Source: Gemmatimonadota bacterium (lineage in GTDB: Bacteria > Gemmatimonadota > Gemmatimonadetes > Longimicrobiales > Gaopeijiaceae). From it: a stretch of 64,000 nt of DNA. Location of the stretch: contig JADFSR010000004.1 in assembly GCA_022560615.1 (NCBI GenBank), forward strand, positions 1 through 64,000, read 5' to 3'. A model generated the notes under the pieces. The model was not told where the DNA came from. It was given only the letters and a program-made list of their open reading frames with translations, and made no database searches. This document shows, piece by piece, positions 17,476 through 26,746 of this stretch; position 1 is the first letter of the stretch, and every line of letters begins with the position of its first letter. Made by a program: the position numbers and the translations under genes.

Positions 17476-19125
17476 ATGCTGCTTAGAAGATTCGTAGGCG
17501 TCGTTGCGCTGGTGGCGGTGACGGGCCTCAGCCCGTCGAGTCTGGTCGCTCAGGACGACGAAGCCGGCGTAGGCGACCCCGGCGTAACGTATGCGGACCT
17601 TCTCCAGGGTTTTTCCGATCCGTCGAGCTGGCTGACCTTCTCGGGCGATTACAGTGGTCGACGCCATAGCCCCCTGACCCAGATCACCCCCGAGAACGTC
17701 CACCGCCTTGTCCCCATTTGGACGTTTCAGACCGGCACGATGACCCGAGGCCGGGGCTTCGAGACCACCCCACTCGTGCTGGACGGCGTCCTCTATGTGA
17801 CCGGGTCGAACAACTTCGCGTGGGCGCTCGACGCGAGGACAGGGCGCCGGTTCTGGCAGTATCGGCGCGACCTTCCAGATGATCTCACTTACGGCGCGAG
17901 CGCGCCCGTCAATCGCGGGTTCGGCATGCTCGGAGAAAGTCTCTTCATGGTGACGCTCGATGCGCACCTCCTGGCGCTCGACCGGAAGACCGGAAGCGTG
18001 CTCTGGGACATCGAGCTCGCGGACTACCGTGTCGGTTATGCCGCGACCATGGCCCCTCTGGTCATCGACGGCAAAGTGATCGTCGGGATCTCGGGTGGCG
18101 AGTATGCGACGCGCGGTTTCATCGACGCCTACGATCCGGCAACCGGCGAACGCATCTGGCGGTTCCATACCGTGCCCGGTCCTGGCGAGCCCGGCAGTGA
18201 GACCTGGCCGCAGGACGCAGAGATCTTGGCGCGAGGAGGCGGTGGCACCTGGATGACCGGAAGCTACGATCCGGAGCTCGATCTCATCTATTGGGGCACG
18301 GGAAATCCGAATCCCGACTACTACGGCGACGACCGGCCGGGGGACAACCTCTACACGAACTCGATCGTGGCGCTCGACGCGGAAACGGGCTCCCTCCGTT
18401 GGCACTACCAATTCACGCCGCACGACGTCCACGACTGGGACTCCAACCATGTGCCCGTGCTGGCGGACATCATGTTCGACGGCGAGCTGCGCAAGGTCGT
18501 GATGGTCGCGAACCGCAACGGTTTCTTCTACGTGCTCGACCGCACGACAGGTGAGCTGCTGCTCGGGAAGCCGTTCACGGAAACGACCTGGGCGCGGGAG
18601 ATCGGGCCCGACGGTCGGCCCATCATACTCAACGACGGCAGCGAAGGGTGTCTTCCGGACCCCTGGGGCGGCACGAACTTCATGCCGCCGTCGTTCAATC
18701 CCGATCTCGGCCTATTCTTCGTCACCGCGCGAGAGACCTGCGCGACCTTCGCACCGCAGAAGCCCGAGTTCGTTCCGGGTCGGAGCTCGTTCGGCGGTGT
18801 CGTATGGATCGACCGGGATCATTGGTACAGCGCTCTGCGCGCGATCGACGTACGGACCGGAGAGCGCAAGTGGGAGTTCCGCTACCCGTCCGCCACGATG
18901 GCGGGGGTCACGAGTACCGCGTCCGGTCTCGTCTTCGCGGGCGATCACGAAGGCAACTTCATGGCGTTCGAGGCAAGCACCGGTAAGAACCTATGGCACT
19001 ACCAGACCGGCTCCCGCATTTGGGGCGCCGCCGCCATGACACACATGCTCGATGGGCGGCAGCACGTGCTGATTCCGTCGGGGACCACGCTCGTGGCGTT
19101 CGCGCTGCCGGAGAACCGGCGCTAG
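17476..19125 (+). CDS. Quinoprotein alcohol dehydrogenase (PQQ-dependent, methanol/ethanol type)
   Basis: A 549-residue exported eight-bladed propeller. Signal peptide ends near LVAQ; propeller blades show repeated tryptophan-docking motifs (ALDARTGRRFWQY, ALDRKTGSVLWDI, ALDAETGSLRWHY, AIDVRTGERKWEF). The segment GTGNPNPDYYGDDRPGDN then QFTPHDVHDWDSN is the signature of the methanol/ethanol dehydrogenase class, including the catalytic acid region. It lacks a fused cytochrome domain; electrons presumably go to the upstream dihaem cytochrome. ATG 17476 follows AGAGGTGG. No PQQ biosynthesis genes occur in the window. Confidence 0.93.
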   Translation: MLLRRFVGVVALVAVTGLSPSSLVAQDDEAGVGDPGVTYADLLQGFSDPSSWLTFSGDYSGRRHSPLTQITPENVHRLVPIWTFQTGTMTRGRGFETTPLVLDGVLYVTGSNNFAWALDARTGRRFWQYRRDLPDDLTYGASAPVNRGFGMLGESLFMVTLDAHLLALDRKTGSVLWDIELADYRVGYAATMAPLVIDGKVIVGISGGEYATRGFIDAYDPATGERIWRFHTVPGPGEPGSETWPQDAEILARGGGGTWMTGSYDPELDLIYWGTGNPNPDYYGDDRPGDNLYTNSIVALDAETGSLRWHYQFTPHDVHDWDSNHVPVLADIMFDGELRKVVMVANRNGFFYVLDRTTGELLLGKPFTETTWAREIGPDGRPIILNDGSEGCLPDPWGGTNFMPPSFNPDLGLFFVTARETCATFAPQKPEFVPGRSSFGGVVWIDRDHWYSALRAIDVRTGERKWEFRYPSATMAGVTSTASGLVFAGDHEGNFMAFEASTGKNLWHYQTGSRIWGAAAMTHMLDGRQHVLIPSGTTLVAFALPENRR

Positions 19126-19226
19126 GGTCGCTCTTGGGTTATCGGTTGCAGTTGAAACGCTTGCGATGAGCGCTCGACTAGCTCATCGTGGCTCGAGGCT
19201 TTGGACGTTGCCAAGGGGAGTTTGTG

Positions 19227-20711
19227 ATGAACGCAAGACAGTTCTCCTATTCGGTCGTGGCCCTTCTGATTTTGCCCGTCGCCGCCAGCGCTCAGACGCA
19301 CGACGCCAGCGTCGCCAACCACCAGCCGCATCTCTTTGCGGCGGCGGACTTCGGCATCGATCCACAGGCTGTCACGTTCAGCAAAGACATCGCTCCGATC
19401 CTTCAACGGAGCTGTCAGAACTGCCACCGCGCCGGTGGTGGGGCACCGATGTCACTGATTACCTACGACGAGGTGCAGCGGTACGGCCGCAGAATCGCGC
19501 GCAAGACGGCCATCCGGGACCGTATGGGCGCCATGCCCCCGTGGTTCGTGGAAAAGGACATCGGGATCCTCGCATTCAAGAACGACCCCTCACTCAGCGA
19601 CGAAGAGCTGGCCAAGATCCAGGCATGGGCCGACAACGGAGCTCCCGAGGGCGATCCGGCCGACATGCCGCCGCAGCTCGTATTCAGTGACGCCTCTGAC
19701 TGGGAGATCGGTGAGCCCGACCTGATCCTCACTTCCAGGGAGATGACCATGCCGGCCGTCGGGCCCGACCGCTGGGGCGATATTGGCCTCGTGCCGACGG
19801 GTCTCACGGAGGACCGCTACGTGATGGCAGTCCAGGTCCGAGAGGTCAACGATATTCCCGCGGACGCGGCTAGCAGCACGGTGGGCGGACGCTGGATGTG
19901 GCACCACATGACGTATACCAGCGGCGTCCTGAGCGAGGATGGCACCGAGGTCATCGATCGCAGGACGAGCTGGCCCATCCACGAGGTCGGGCGCAACGCG
20001 GATGTCTTTCCGGTGAAGGCCGGCCGACTCCTTCCCGCCAATTCGGCGCTGAGTCTGGGCGCGTCGCATCTCCATTCGAACGGCCGCGAGTCGACCGGGC
20101 ACCTCGAGTTCGGCTTCAAGTTCTTCCCAGTGGGATACGAACCGGAGTACACGAGGAGAGGCCCCCGTCTCGGCAATGGCGTCGACATCGACGTGGCTCC
20201 GAACAAAGCCAACCAGGAATTCCATTCCTACCAAGTGCTGCAGGAGCACACCAAGATCATCGCCTTCGAGCCGCACCTGCACGCGCCGGGCGTACGCATG
20301 TGCCTCGAGGCGATCTGGGGCCACAACCAGTTCACGCTCAACTGCGTCGGCTACGATCACAATTGGGTCAAGCAGTACGTCTACGAGGACGATTCCGCGC
20401 CGTTGCTGCCGAAGGGCACCATTCTGCACATCATCGGCTTCCTCGACACCACCGCTGACAATCCAAATATTGCGGACGCGAGAAATTGGGCTGGCGGTGG
20501 TCGGCGCTCGGTTTCGAACATGTTCATCGACCTTGGCTACTCGGTTACGCTCACGGAAGAGCAGTTCCAGGCGGAGATGGCCACGCGACGAGCGCTGATG
20601 AAGGATAGGAACGACTACGACGTCGGGTGTCCGCTGTGTTGGGCCCCGACCGTGACGATGACGGAGGAGGGCACGGCCGGACCCCCGACGGGCGGAAGGG
20701 ACGAACGATGA
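19227..20711 (+). CDS. Exported cytochrome c / copper type II monooxygenase-like fusion
   Basis: A 494-residue protein. Signal peptide 1-23; one haem site CQNCH (63-67) in a short cytochrome-like domain; then a region with a histidine pattern like the PHM/dopamine beta-monooxygenase fold: HH at 226-227, HLH at 281-283, and HLH at 350-352 followed by M358 (a His-X-His...Met CuB-like set). Known enzymes use two copper ions and ascorbate to hydroxylate C-H bonds. Here a tethered haem could deliver electrons instead (inference). ATG 19227 follows AAGGGGAG. It overlaps the next gene and has a paralogue at 50537-51877. Confidence 0.82.
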   Translation: MNARQFSYSVVALLILPVAASAQTHDASVANHQPHLFAAADFGIDPQAVTFSKDIAPILQRSCQNCHRAGGGAPMSLITYDEVQRYGRRIARKTAIRDRMGAMPPWFVEKDIGILAFKNDPSLSDEELAKIQAWADNGAPEGDPADMPPQLVFSDASDWEIGEPDLILTSREMTMPAVGPDRWGDIGLVPTGLTEDRYVMAVQVREVNDIPADAASSTVGGRWMWHHMTYTSGVLSEDGTEVIDRRTSWPIHEVGRNADVFPVKAGRLLPANSALSLGASHLHSNGRESTGHLEFGFKFFPVGYEPEYTRRGPRLGNGVDIDVAPNKANQEFHSYQVLQEHTKIIAFEPHLHAPGVRMCLEAIWGHNQFTLNCVGYDHNWVKQYVYEDDSAPLLPKGTILHIIGFLDTTADNPNIADARNWAGGGRRSVSNMFIDLGYSVTLTEEQFQAEMATRRALMKDRNDYDVGCPLCWAPTVTMTEEGTAGPPTGGRDER

Positions 20712-21703
20712 GGTCGCAAGGGTCGAGGCTCCTGCTCGCGGCTCTCGCAGTTCTCCTCGTCGTCCAGGCGGCCGACGCCCAGACCCGATTCATGTACTTG
20801 CGCGGCCAGACCGTGTCTCCGGCCTACGAGGGGTGGTGGCCGAACGAGGACGGTTCGCTGACGCTGTTCATGGGGTACATGAACTCCAACTGGGAGCAGG
20901 AATTCAACGTCCCTGTCGGGCCGGACAACTACTTCGCCTTCACCGAGCCGAGAGGGCTCGACGACATCGAGCGAGAGGCTTTTGATCCGGCGACTGCGGA
21001 CCAAGGACAGCCGACGCACTTCTACCCGCGACGTAACCCCTTCTTGTTCACGATTCAGGTGCCCGCGGATTTTGGCTCCAAGGAGCTCGTCTGGACTCTC
21101 AAGACCAACGGGAAGACGCTTCGCACTTATGCGTCCAAAGCCCCCGACTACCGGATCGACCCGCAGGTGATCTCCACGGAAGTAGGCGGAAACTTCGGTA
21201 GCCTCAGCGACGCTCTTCGCACCAACATTCCTCCGGAGCTCGAGATCGAGGGGGATGCGCATGTCAGCATCGGAGTCGGCCAGGTGCTGACGGTGGTCGC
21301 GAAGGCTCACGATCCCGACAACCTCCCGGCCAGACGCATGCGAGGCGGAGGACCGCCGACGACGCTGGCAGCGCTATACCGGCCTCCTTCGTCCATCGTG
21401 GTGCTCAGTGGACCCGGCCTGCGGCTGTCGTGGATCGTGTACCGCGGCGATGCCGAACAAGTGACTTTTACGCCCACGCAGATGAAGACGTGGACGGACT
21501 CGAGAGTATGGGGCAACTCTCCGTGGTCGCCTCCCTGGATCATCCCCGAGCCGCCTGAGGATGGTAGGTGGGTTGCCGAAACGACCTTCGGCGAGCCCGG
21601 AAATTACGTGCTGCGCGCGGTCGCCAGCGATGGCTCCATGTTCAGCTACGCAAACCTCAACGTAACGGTGACCCCGATTTCCGACTCGGACCCGGGGAAG
21701 TGA
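20708..21703 (+). CDS. Secreted protein of unknown function
   Basis: A 331-residue protein with a clear signal peptide ending near ADAQ. Mature part looks beta-rich: an N-terminal domain (MYLRGQTVSPAYEGWW onward) and a C-terminal Ig-like segment (NYVLRAVASDGSMFSYANLNVTV). No family recognised. Start ATG 20708 overlaps the stop of the haem-copper monooxygenase-like gene as ATGA, so it is translationally coupled and may form a complex with or present substrate to it. The stop is followed after one base by the cupin start. Confidence 0.8.
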   Translation: MRSQGSRLLLAALAVLLVVQAADAQTRFMYLRGQTVSPAYEGWWPNEDGSLTLFMGYMNSNWEQEFNVPVGPDNYFAFTEPRGLDDIEREAFDPATADQGQPTHFYPRRNPFLFTIQVPADFGSKELVWTLKTNGKTLRTYASKAPDYRIDPQVISTEVGGNFGSLSDALRTNIPPELEIEGDAHVSIGVGQVLTVVAKAHDPDNLPARRMRGGGPPTTLAALYRPPSSIVVLSGPGLRLSWIVYRGDAEQVTFTPTQMKTWTDSRVWGNSPWSPPWIIPEPPEDGRWVAETTFGEPGNYVLRAVASDGSMFSYANLNVTVTPISDSDPGK

Positions 21704-21704
21704 T

Positions 21705-22154
21705 ATGAAACGTGGAAATGGTGTGTCGTCCCAGATCATGCTCGCGCTGGCGCTCGTCGGGACCGGCATCTTCGGGTTCATGTTTCTCACGAACCCCGTG
21801 GAGTCAATGGCCGAGCAGCAGAGCCGTTTCATGGGCGGAAACCCTTCTGTGGTGGACAGTGAGGAGGTGAGAACGTTGCGCCTCCTGTTCCCAGCCGGCA
21901 GCCGCTCCAATTGGCACACTCATACTGACGGCCAGCTTTTGATGATCGAAGAAGGGCGCGGGCGCACGCAGGTGCGCGGGCAGGCTCTAGAAGTGATGCA
22001 GCCGGGCGAGCCCTGGTGGACGGACGCTGGCGTCGAGCACTGGCACGGTGCCGGGCTCGAGGAAGACGCGCTTCAGATGACGATCTACAGCGGCACCGTG
22101 AACTGGATGGAGCCGGTGAGCGACGACGTGTACAGGGCGGCTCCCGGGAGGTAG
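21705..22154 (+). CDS. Membrane-anchored cupin-domain protein
   Basis: A 149-residue protein: an N-terminal hydrophobic helix (residues ~9-30) and a cupin_2 barrel with metal-ligand histidines in SNWHTHTDGQLLMIEEGRGR and in VEHWHGAG. It belongs to the quercetinase/carboxymuconolactone-linked cupin type often seen as stand-alone periplasmic proteins. Start ATG 21705 lies one base after the previous stop, completing an apparent five-gene redox operon from 16668. Activity (dioxygenase, isomerase or binding) is unknown. Confidence 0.88.
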   Translation: MKRGNGVSSQIMLALALVGTGIFGFMFLTNPVESMAEQQSRFMGGNPSVVDSEEVRTLRLLFPAGSRSNWHTHTDGQLLMIEEGRGRTQVRGQALEVMQPGEPWWTDAGVEHWHGAGLEEDALQMTIYSGTVNWMEPVSDDVYRAAPGR

Positions 22155-22163
22155 GACGACGCT

Positions 22164-23513
22164 TCAGTTCTGTCGAGCCTCGAAGAATCTCTTCAGGCTC
22201 TCGTCGGTGAGCGCGGGCACGAACTTCTCGCGGTCGGTCCATATTCGCTTCAAGGTGATGTCGATCCCGGCCGAGGACGTATACGCCGCGGCGAGCGCCA
22301 CAACTCGTTCCGCAGGGATCGGCACAGCTGACGCGTGCTCGGCGAGATCATCGTAGCCGGCGTTCTCCGAGGCGATCCACAACGCGAGCTGCTCGATCAC
22401 GGGGGCGAGCACGGGGCCGAGGTTCATCCCCTGGAATTGCCACACGACATTCCTCGTGGCCCTGTGTTCGTAAGCCGGTCGGATTTCGAATCGCTCCTGC
22501 GGCTGGGGGACCGGCCTCGTCCTATGCACTCTGCGCGCCAGGACGGTCCAGCTCTCGGGGCCATCCTCCCGGAGCACGACAGCGCCGTCCCTGCGAGCGA
22601 CCATGTCGCTGGCTCCGCTCTCGCTCTCGAAGTACGTGCCGACCGGGAACGTGATCACTATTGGGTCGGGCCCGATCCTCCTGATCGTCAGTTTGACGGT
22701 CTCCGCTCCCTGGCCCGCGGCGATCACCTCGATGCGGCCCTCGCTGAGGGCCTCGAGGATGTCGTAGTTGGCGATGACCGACCGGGGCTCGACCGCTGTC
22801 GTGTTGCGAACGGGTGTGCTGCGAACGGGCGCAAAAATGAACATGTGCTGGCCCGGCAAGAACTCATGTAGCTCGACGAGGTCGAACCCCGCCGGGTTCC
22901 ACTCGCTGAGGACCTGGCGGACCGACATCCGGTGGTCGGGCTTGATATGGTCGCCCGTGCCGTCCTCGACTCGGTACTCGACCAGCGCCACCCGTCCGTC
23001 GGGCTTCAGCGCCTGCCGCATCTTGGCGAGCATCGCCTCGTGGTTGGAGAACTCGTGGTAGACGTCGACGAGCAGGATCCAGTCGATCTCACCCTCGGGC
23101 AGCTTCGGGTCGTCGAATTCGCTCAGGACGGGCACGATGCCTGTCAGGCCCTCTTCTTCGACGTAGCCTCGCAGGATCTCCAGCATCTCGGGCTGGATGT
23201 CCACGGCGTAGATCGTGCCGGTCGGAGCCACGAGCCGGGCCATCCTGCGCGTGTGGAATCCGGAGCCGACACCGATGTCCGCGACCACGTCTCCGTCCTC
23301 GAGGCCCATCGCCGCCAGCATCTCGTCGGGCATTTCCTCGGCGACGCGCTCGGCGCGTTCGAGCCAGGGGGCTCCCTGGTAGGACATGAATTGGGCCGGG
23401 ACGCGCTCGGGAAGCTCTAGCGGCAGCTCCTGCGCAGACGCTGGACTCAGCCCGACGCAGAGGAGTAGGCCTACGAATACGCACACCAGGGTCTTCACTC
23501 TCAGCATGACCAA
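22164..23513 (-). CDS. Signal-peptide-bearing SAM methyltransferase-like protein
   Basis: A 449-residue protein with a strong signal peptide (ends near PASAQ). Residues ~75-215 are a class I methyltransferase fold: motif I VVADIGVGSGFHTRRMA, then YAVDIQPEM, WILLVDVYHEF and LKPDGRVALVEYR. The C-terminal ~230 residues are a second, unidentified domain. Because SAM is normally cytoplasmic, an exported SAM-binding fold is puzzling; related signal-bearing methyltransferases are frequent in some environmental phyla. It ends 9 bp from the cupin stop, convergently. Confidence 0.85.
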   Translation of the reverse strand: MVMLRVKTLVCVFVGLLLCVGLSPASAQELPLELPERVPAQFMSYQGAPWLERAERVAEEMPDEMLAAMGLEDGDVVADIGVGSGFHTRRMARLVAPTGTIYAVDIQPEMLEILRGYVEEEGLTGIVPVLSEFDDPKLPEGEIDWILLVDVYHEFSNHEAMLAKMRQALKPDGRVALVEYRVEDGTGDHIKPDHRMSVRQVLSEWNPAGFDLVELHEFLPGQHMFIFAPVRSTPVRNTTAVEPRSVIANYDILEALSEGRIEVIAAGQGAETVKLTIRRIGPDPIVITFPVGTYFESESGASDMVARRDGAVVLREDGPESWTVLARRVHRTRPVPQPQERFEIRPAYEHRATRNVVWQFQGMNLGPVLAPVIEQLALWIASENAGYDDLAEHASAVPIPAERVVALAAAYTSSAGIDITLKRIWTDREKFVPALTDESLKRFFEARQN

Positions 23514-23648
23514 CTCCCGTGACGCGTGGCTCGTGATAGTGGATCATATCGCGATAGCATAGGCCTGCGCCAAGGTGGACGAGCGCAGGGCGTTTCTTCT
23601 CCCTATCCTTCCGCCGCATATCGGGCCACCGCGAACTCAGGAGCGCGC

Positions 23649-25229
23649 ATGTCCACCAGACTCTCGGGTCTCGTAGTCGCAGCGACATTGATGGGCGTGC
23701 CGTCGGCCGCTCAGGAGCTACCGCCGGGCTTCATCGATCCCGGCCCGGTGTTGCAGGCCGCCGCCGAAGCGATCGGTGTCGCCAACCTGCGGTGCGTGAC
23801 GATCTCCGGGAGCGCCTACGCCGGCATGGTGGGCCAGCAGCGGCTGAATGGGTACGAAGTGGACTGGCCGCGGGGTGAGCGGCTGACGAACTACACACGG
23901 ACGATGAACTGGGACGCTGGGACCTCGGTCGAGACGTTCGACCGTGAGCCCGGCCACAACCCCGCGTCGTGGAAGTACGGACTCGGATGGCGCGGCGGGA
24001 CGCCGCTACAGCGGAATAGTCGCCAGCTCTTCGCGGTCAACGGCATGCACGCATGGCACGTGGACGGGCAGGGTAGCGCGCCCGTTGCGGCGCCACCCGA
24101 GGACGCGGAGCGGTGGCAGCTCGACTTATGGCTCAACCCGCACGGCTTCCTCAAGGCGGCGATGATGCCGGGCGCCGAAGCGCGGGCCACCTGGCGCTGG
24201 GAGCTCGGTGAGATGGGTCGCGACGGTGCGACGGTCGCCCCGGAGAAGGTGACGATTGTCTCGATTACCGTGCTGGGTAAGTACAGGGTCGACGCGACCA
24301 TCAATAGCGAGAATCTGCTTCAGCGGATCCACACCTGGGTCCCTGATCCGGTGCTCGGGGACATGAACTACGAGCATGAGTTCAGCAACGCGAGCTACGT
24401 GGATCTCGGCGACGGCGTTCGCTTTCCCACCGGTTGGCATCACCACCAGGGATGGGACGACAACTACCAGACCCAGAGCGTCAACGCCGGCCACAATGCG
24501 TTCGGCGGAACGCTCGCAGACATCCGAGCGAACGACTGCGAGGACCCCCTCACCGTCCCGGATGCGGTCCGCCGGGCTGACTTCCCGGTCGAGGTCACGA
24601 CGCTGGAGGTAGCCGAGGGCGTGTGGCTGCTCGGCGGGTCGTCACACAACAGCGTGGCCGTCGAGTTCGACGACTACGTCGCGGTCGTGGAGGCTCCAAT
24701 CGACGACCGGCGTAGCCTCGCCGTCATCGACGAGGTCGTCAGGCTCGTGCCCAACAAGCCGATCCGGTTCCTCGTCAACACGCACCAGCACCATGACCAC
24801 ATCGGCGGGCTGCGCACGTACATGCACATCGGCGCCACCATCATCACGCACTGGAAGAACCACGACTTTTACACGCGTGACGTGCTCAACTACGCGCCCC
24901 GGACGCTCGACCCCGATATGCTCGCGCTTTGGCCACCGACGGAGCTCGCCGAAGGCTATCAGTACGAGACGGTTCGGGAGAACTACTGGCTGAGCGACGG
25001 GGAGCGTTCGATGCATGTCTCGTACGTGCACCCACTCCCACACGTCGAGGGCATGCTCGTCGCCTACCTACCGAACGAGAAGATCCTGATCGAGGCCGAT
25101 CTTTCGGCCAGCCGGACCCTGTTGGGCCACGTGCAGCGCCTCGGGCTCGACGTCGAGACGATTGTGCCGATCCACGGGCTGCCCGTTGCGTGGTCCGATT
25201 TCGTGGAACTCGTCGAGTCGCTTCGATAG
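23649..25229 (+). CDS. Exported metallo-beta-lactamase-fold hydrolase
   Basis: A 526-residue protein with a signal peptide ending near SAAQ. N-terminal ~300 residues form a domain typical of exported MBL proteins of this type. The MBL core carries the zinc motif HQHHDH (379-384), followed by IGGLRTYM, and late metal ligands around HPLPHVEGMLVAYLPNEKILIEADL and PIHGLP. ATG 23649 has an AGGAG 5 nt upstream; the long open frame before it is not needed. Likely a periplasmic hydrolase (lactone, ester or sulfur substrate); specificity unknown. Confidence 0.9.
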   Translation: MSTRLSGLVVAATLMGVPSAAQELPPGFIDPGPVLQAAAEAIGVANLRCVTISGSAYAGMVGQQRLNGYEVDWPRGERLTNYTRTMNWDAGTSVETFDREPGHNPASWKYGLGWRGGTPLQRNSRQLFAVNGMHAWHVDGQGSAPVAAPPEDAERWQLDLWLNPHGFLKAAMMPGAEARATWRWELGEMGRDGATVAPEKVTIVSITVLGKYRVDATINSENLLQRIHTWVPDPVLGDMNYEHEFSNASYVDLGDGVRFPTGWHHHQGWDDNYQTQSVNAGHNAFGGTLADIRANDCEDPLTVPDAVRRADFPVEVTTLEVAEGVWLLGGSSHNSVAVEFDDYVAVVEAPIDDRRSLAVIDEVVRLVPNKPIRFLVNTHQHHDHIGGLRTYMHIGATIITHWKNHDFYTRDVLNYAPRTLDPDMLALWPPTELAEGYQYETVRENYWLSDGERSMHVSYVHPLPHVEGMLVAYLPNEKILIEADLSASRTLLGHVQRLGLDVETIVPIHGLPVAWSDFVELVESLR

Positions 25230-25293
25230 TTTGACCGGAGGCACGGAAGACGAGGCCCGCTGCCCACAAACTGCGAATTTGGAGAGCAACAGA

Positions 25294-26400
25294 ATGTTGC
25301 ATGCCCAGCGAACAGGCGTAACGATCGTAGTCGGCTTGGCGTTATTGACCGCGGCATTGGGCGGGGCGTTGCGCGCCCAGACCTCCACCACCAACCCGTA
25401 CCGCGCCACCTTCGGTTGGGAGAATCTCCCCGAAGGAAGAAGCCTCGGCGTCATTAGCGGAGTCATCCCGGACCCCGATGGGCTGCACCTGTGGATTCTA
25501 GACCGGTGTGGCGGGAATCAGTGCGCCGGAAGCGATTTGGATCCGATCCTGAAGTTCGATCTCGACGGCAACCTCGTGGCTAGCTTCGGCGCGGGCTTGT
25601 TCGCCTTTCCGCACGGCTTCGCCCTGGACCACGAGGGATTCCTCTGGGTCACCGAAGGCGGGTCACATGGCGACGCTCGAGCCACGCTGGGCGAGAGCAT
25701 GGGCATAGGGCATCAAGTCCTCAAGCTCACCCGTCAGGGGGAGGTGGTGATGCGGTTGGGAGAGGCCGCGGTCTGGGGAGACGACCAAAGTCACTTCAAT
25801 GGACCGTCGGGTGTCGCGATCGCCGCGAACGGAGACATCTGGGTATCGGATGGGCACCGGGGTGGGAACAACCGCATCGTCAAGTTCACGAGCGACGGGA
25901 CCTTCGTGCTCGCCGTGGGGGGCGGTGTCGGTTCGGAGAGCAGGGAGCCGGGCCGGTTCAGCGACGCACACGACATCAAGATCGATTCCCAGGGCCGCGT
26001 CCTGGTCGCCGACCGCGGCAACAGCCGGATCCAGGTCTTCGACCCGGATGGCGAGCTGCTCTACATCTGGACGCACTACGGTAAGCCGAGCGGACTCTTC
26101 ATAGACCGCAACGACATCCTATACGCGGGCGATGGCCTGTCGGGCCAGTTGCGGACCGGGCCGCCCGACCCATGGCGGAGCAACTTCGGGTGGGAGAAGG
26201 GCATCCGGATCGGAGACCTGAAAACCGAGCAGGCTTGGGTCACGCACTTCATTCCCCAACACGACGTGGACGTCGGCGCGGGAATCGAGTTCCTCGGCGT
26301 GGACTTCTCTGGAAACATCTACGCGGGTGAGGTCACCCGCATGCGGCTGGTGAAATACGTGCCGTTCAGGCCGCCGGAGGTTGGGGGGCAGATCCGCTAA
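25294..26400 (+). CDS. Exported NHL-repeat propeller, peptidylglycine lyase-like
   Basis: A 368-residue exported protein. Signal peptide ends near LRAQ. The body is a six-bladed NHL propeller with repeats such as GPSGVAIAANGDIWVSDGH, DAHDIKIDSQGRVLVADRG and SRIQVFDPDGELL. The arrangement resembles the peptidyl-alpha-hydroxyglycine lyase (PAL) domain of peptide-amidating enzymes, where Zn2+- and Ca2+-binding His/Asp residues lie in the loops; candidate ligands here are in FPHGFALD and SDAHDI. A GGAGAG ribosome site precedes ATG 25294. Binding protein is the alternative. Confidence 0.85.
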   Translation: MLHAQRTGVTIVVGLALLTAALGGALRAQTSTTNPYRATFGWENLPEGRSLGVISGVIPDPDGLHLWILDRCGGNQCAGSDLDPILKFDLDGNLVASFGAGLFAFPHGFALDHEGFLWVTEGGSHGDARATLGESMGIGHQVLKLTRQGEVVMRLGEAAVWGDDQSHFNGPSGVAIAANGDIWVSDGHRGGNNRIVKFTSDGTFVLAVGGGVGSESREPGRFSDAHDIKIDSQGRVLVADRGNSRIQVFDPDGELLYIWTHYGKPSGLFIDRNDILYAGDGLSGQLRTGPPDPWRSNFGWEKGIRIGDLKTEQAWVTHFIPQHDVDVGAGIEFLGVDFSGNIYAGEVTRMRLVKYVPFRPPEVGGQIR

Positions 26401-26417
26401 CCGTAGGAGGTGCAGCC

Positions 26418-26746
26418 CTGTCGCCACTACTCCGCTCTTCCCGTCGTCGTTCGCCCTTGATCGGCGCCTCGCTGCTGATCGCTTCCGTGACTGCGTGCAT
26501 GGGGTCGGATTCCGGGGCTGACACCGCGGCTGGGCGCTGGCGCCATTCGCTGGAATCGCCCGGGACGGCACGCTGGTGTTCCGGGGAATGCCCGCGTACG
26601 CGGACGTCACCTTCGATCAACTGACCGGGCTCCAGCACTACATCCGCCAACTCACACGTATAGCTTTCGACCGGTTCGGAAGTCCCCTCACGCCCCGACA
26701 CACCCGTCTCTGGAGCGCATCATCAGTCCTCTGGCCAAGTCCGTGA
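26418..26746 (+). pseudogene. Internally deleted exported redox protein relic
   Basis: A perfect AGGAGG (26405-26410) is followed by a reading frame from CTG 26418. It encodes a lipoprotein signal (RRRSPLIGASLLIASVTAC, a lipobox ending in Cys) and a short Gly/Ser/Asp linker, then loses sense and stops. From about 26540 a second frame, offset by two bases, encodes GTLVFRGMPAYADVTFDQL then HYIRQLTR. This looks like the C-terminal end of cytochrome c or quinoprotein-type dehydrogenases. The simplest reading is a lipoprotein whose central part has been deleted out of frame. The second frame ends at TGA 26744-26746, overlapping the next GTG as GTGA, which fits a former operon gene. Confidence 0.6.

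Noticed and set aside
26366-26701. A 111-codon minus-strand frame in the spacer after the NHL gene
   Set aside because: Plus-strand relic sequence with ribosome site and lipobox better explains this segment; the minus frame has no recognisable content.
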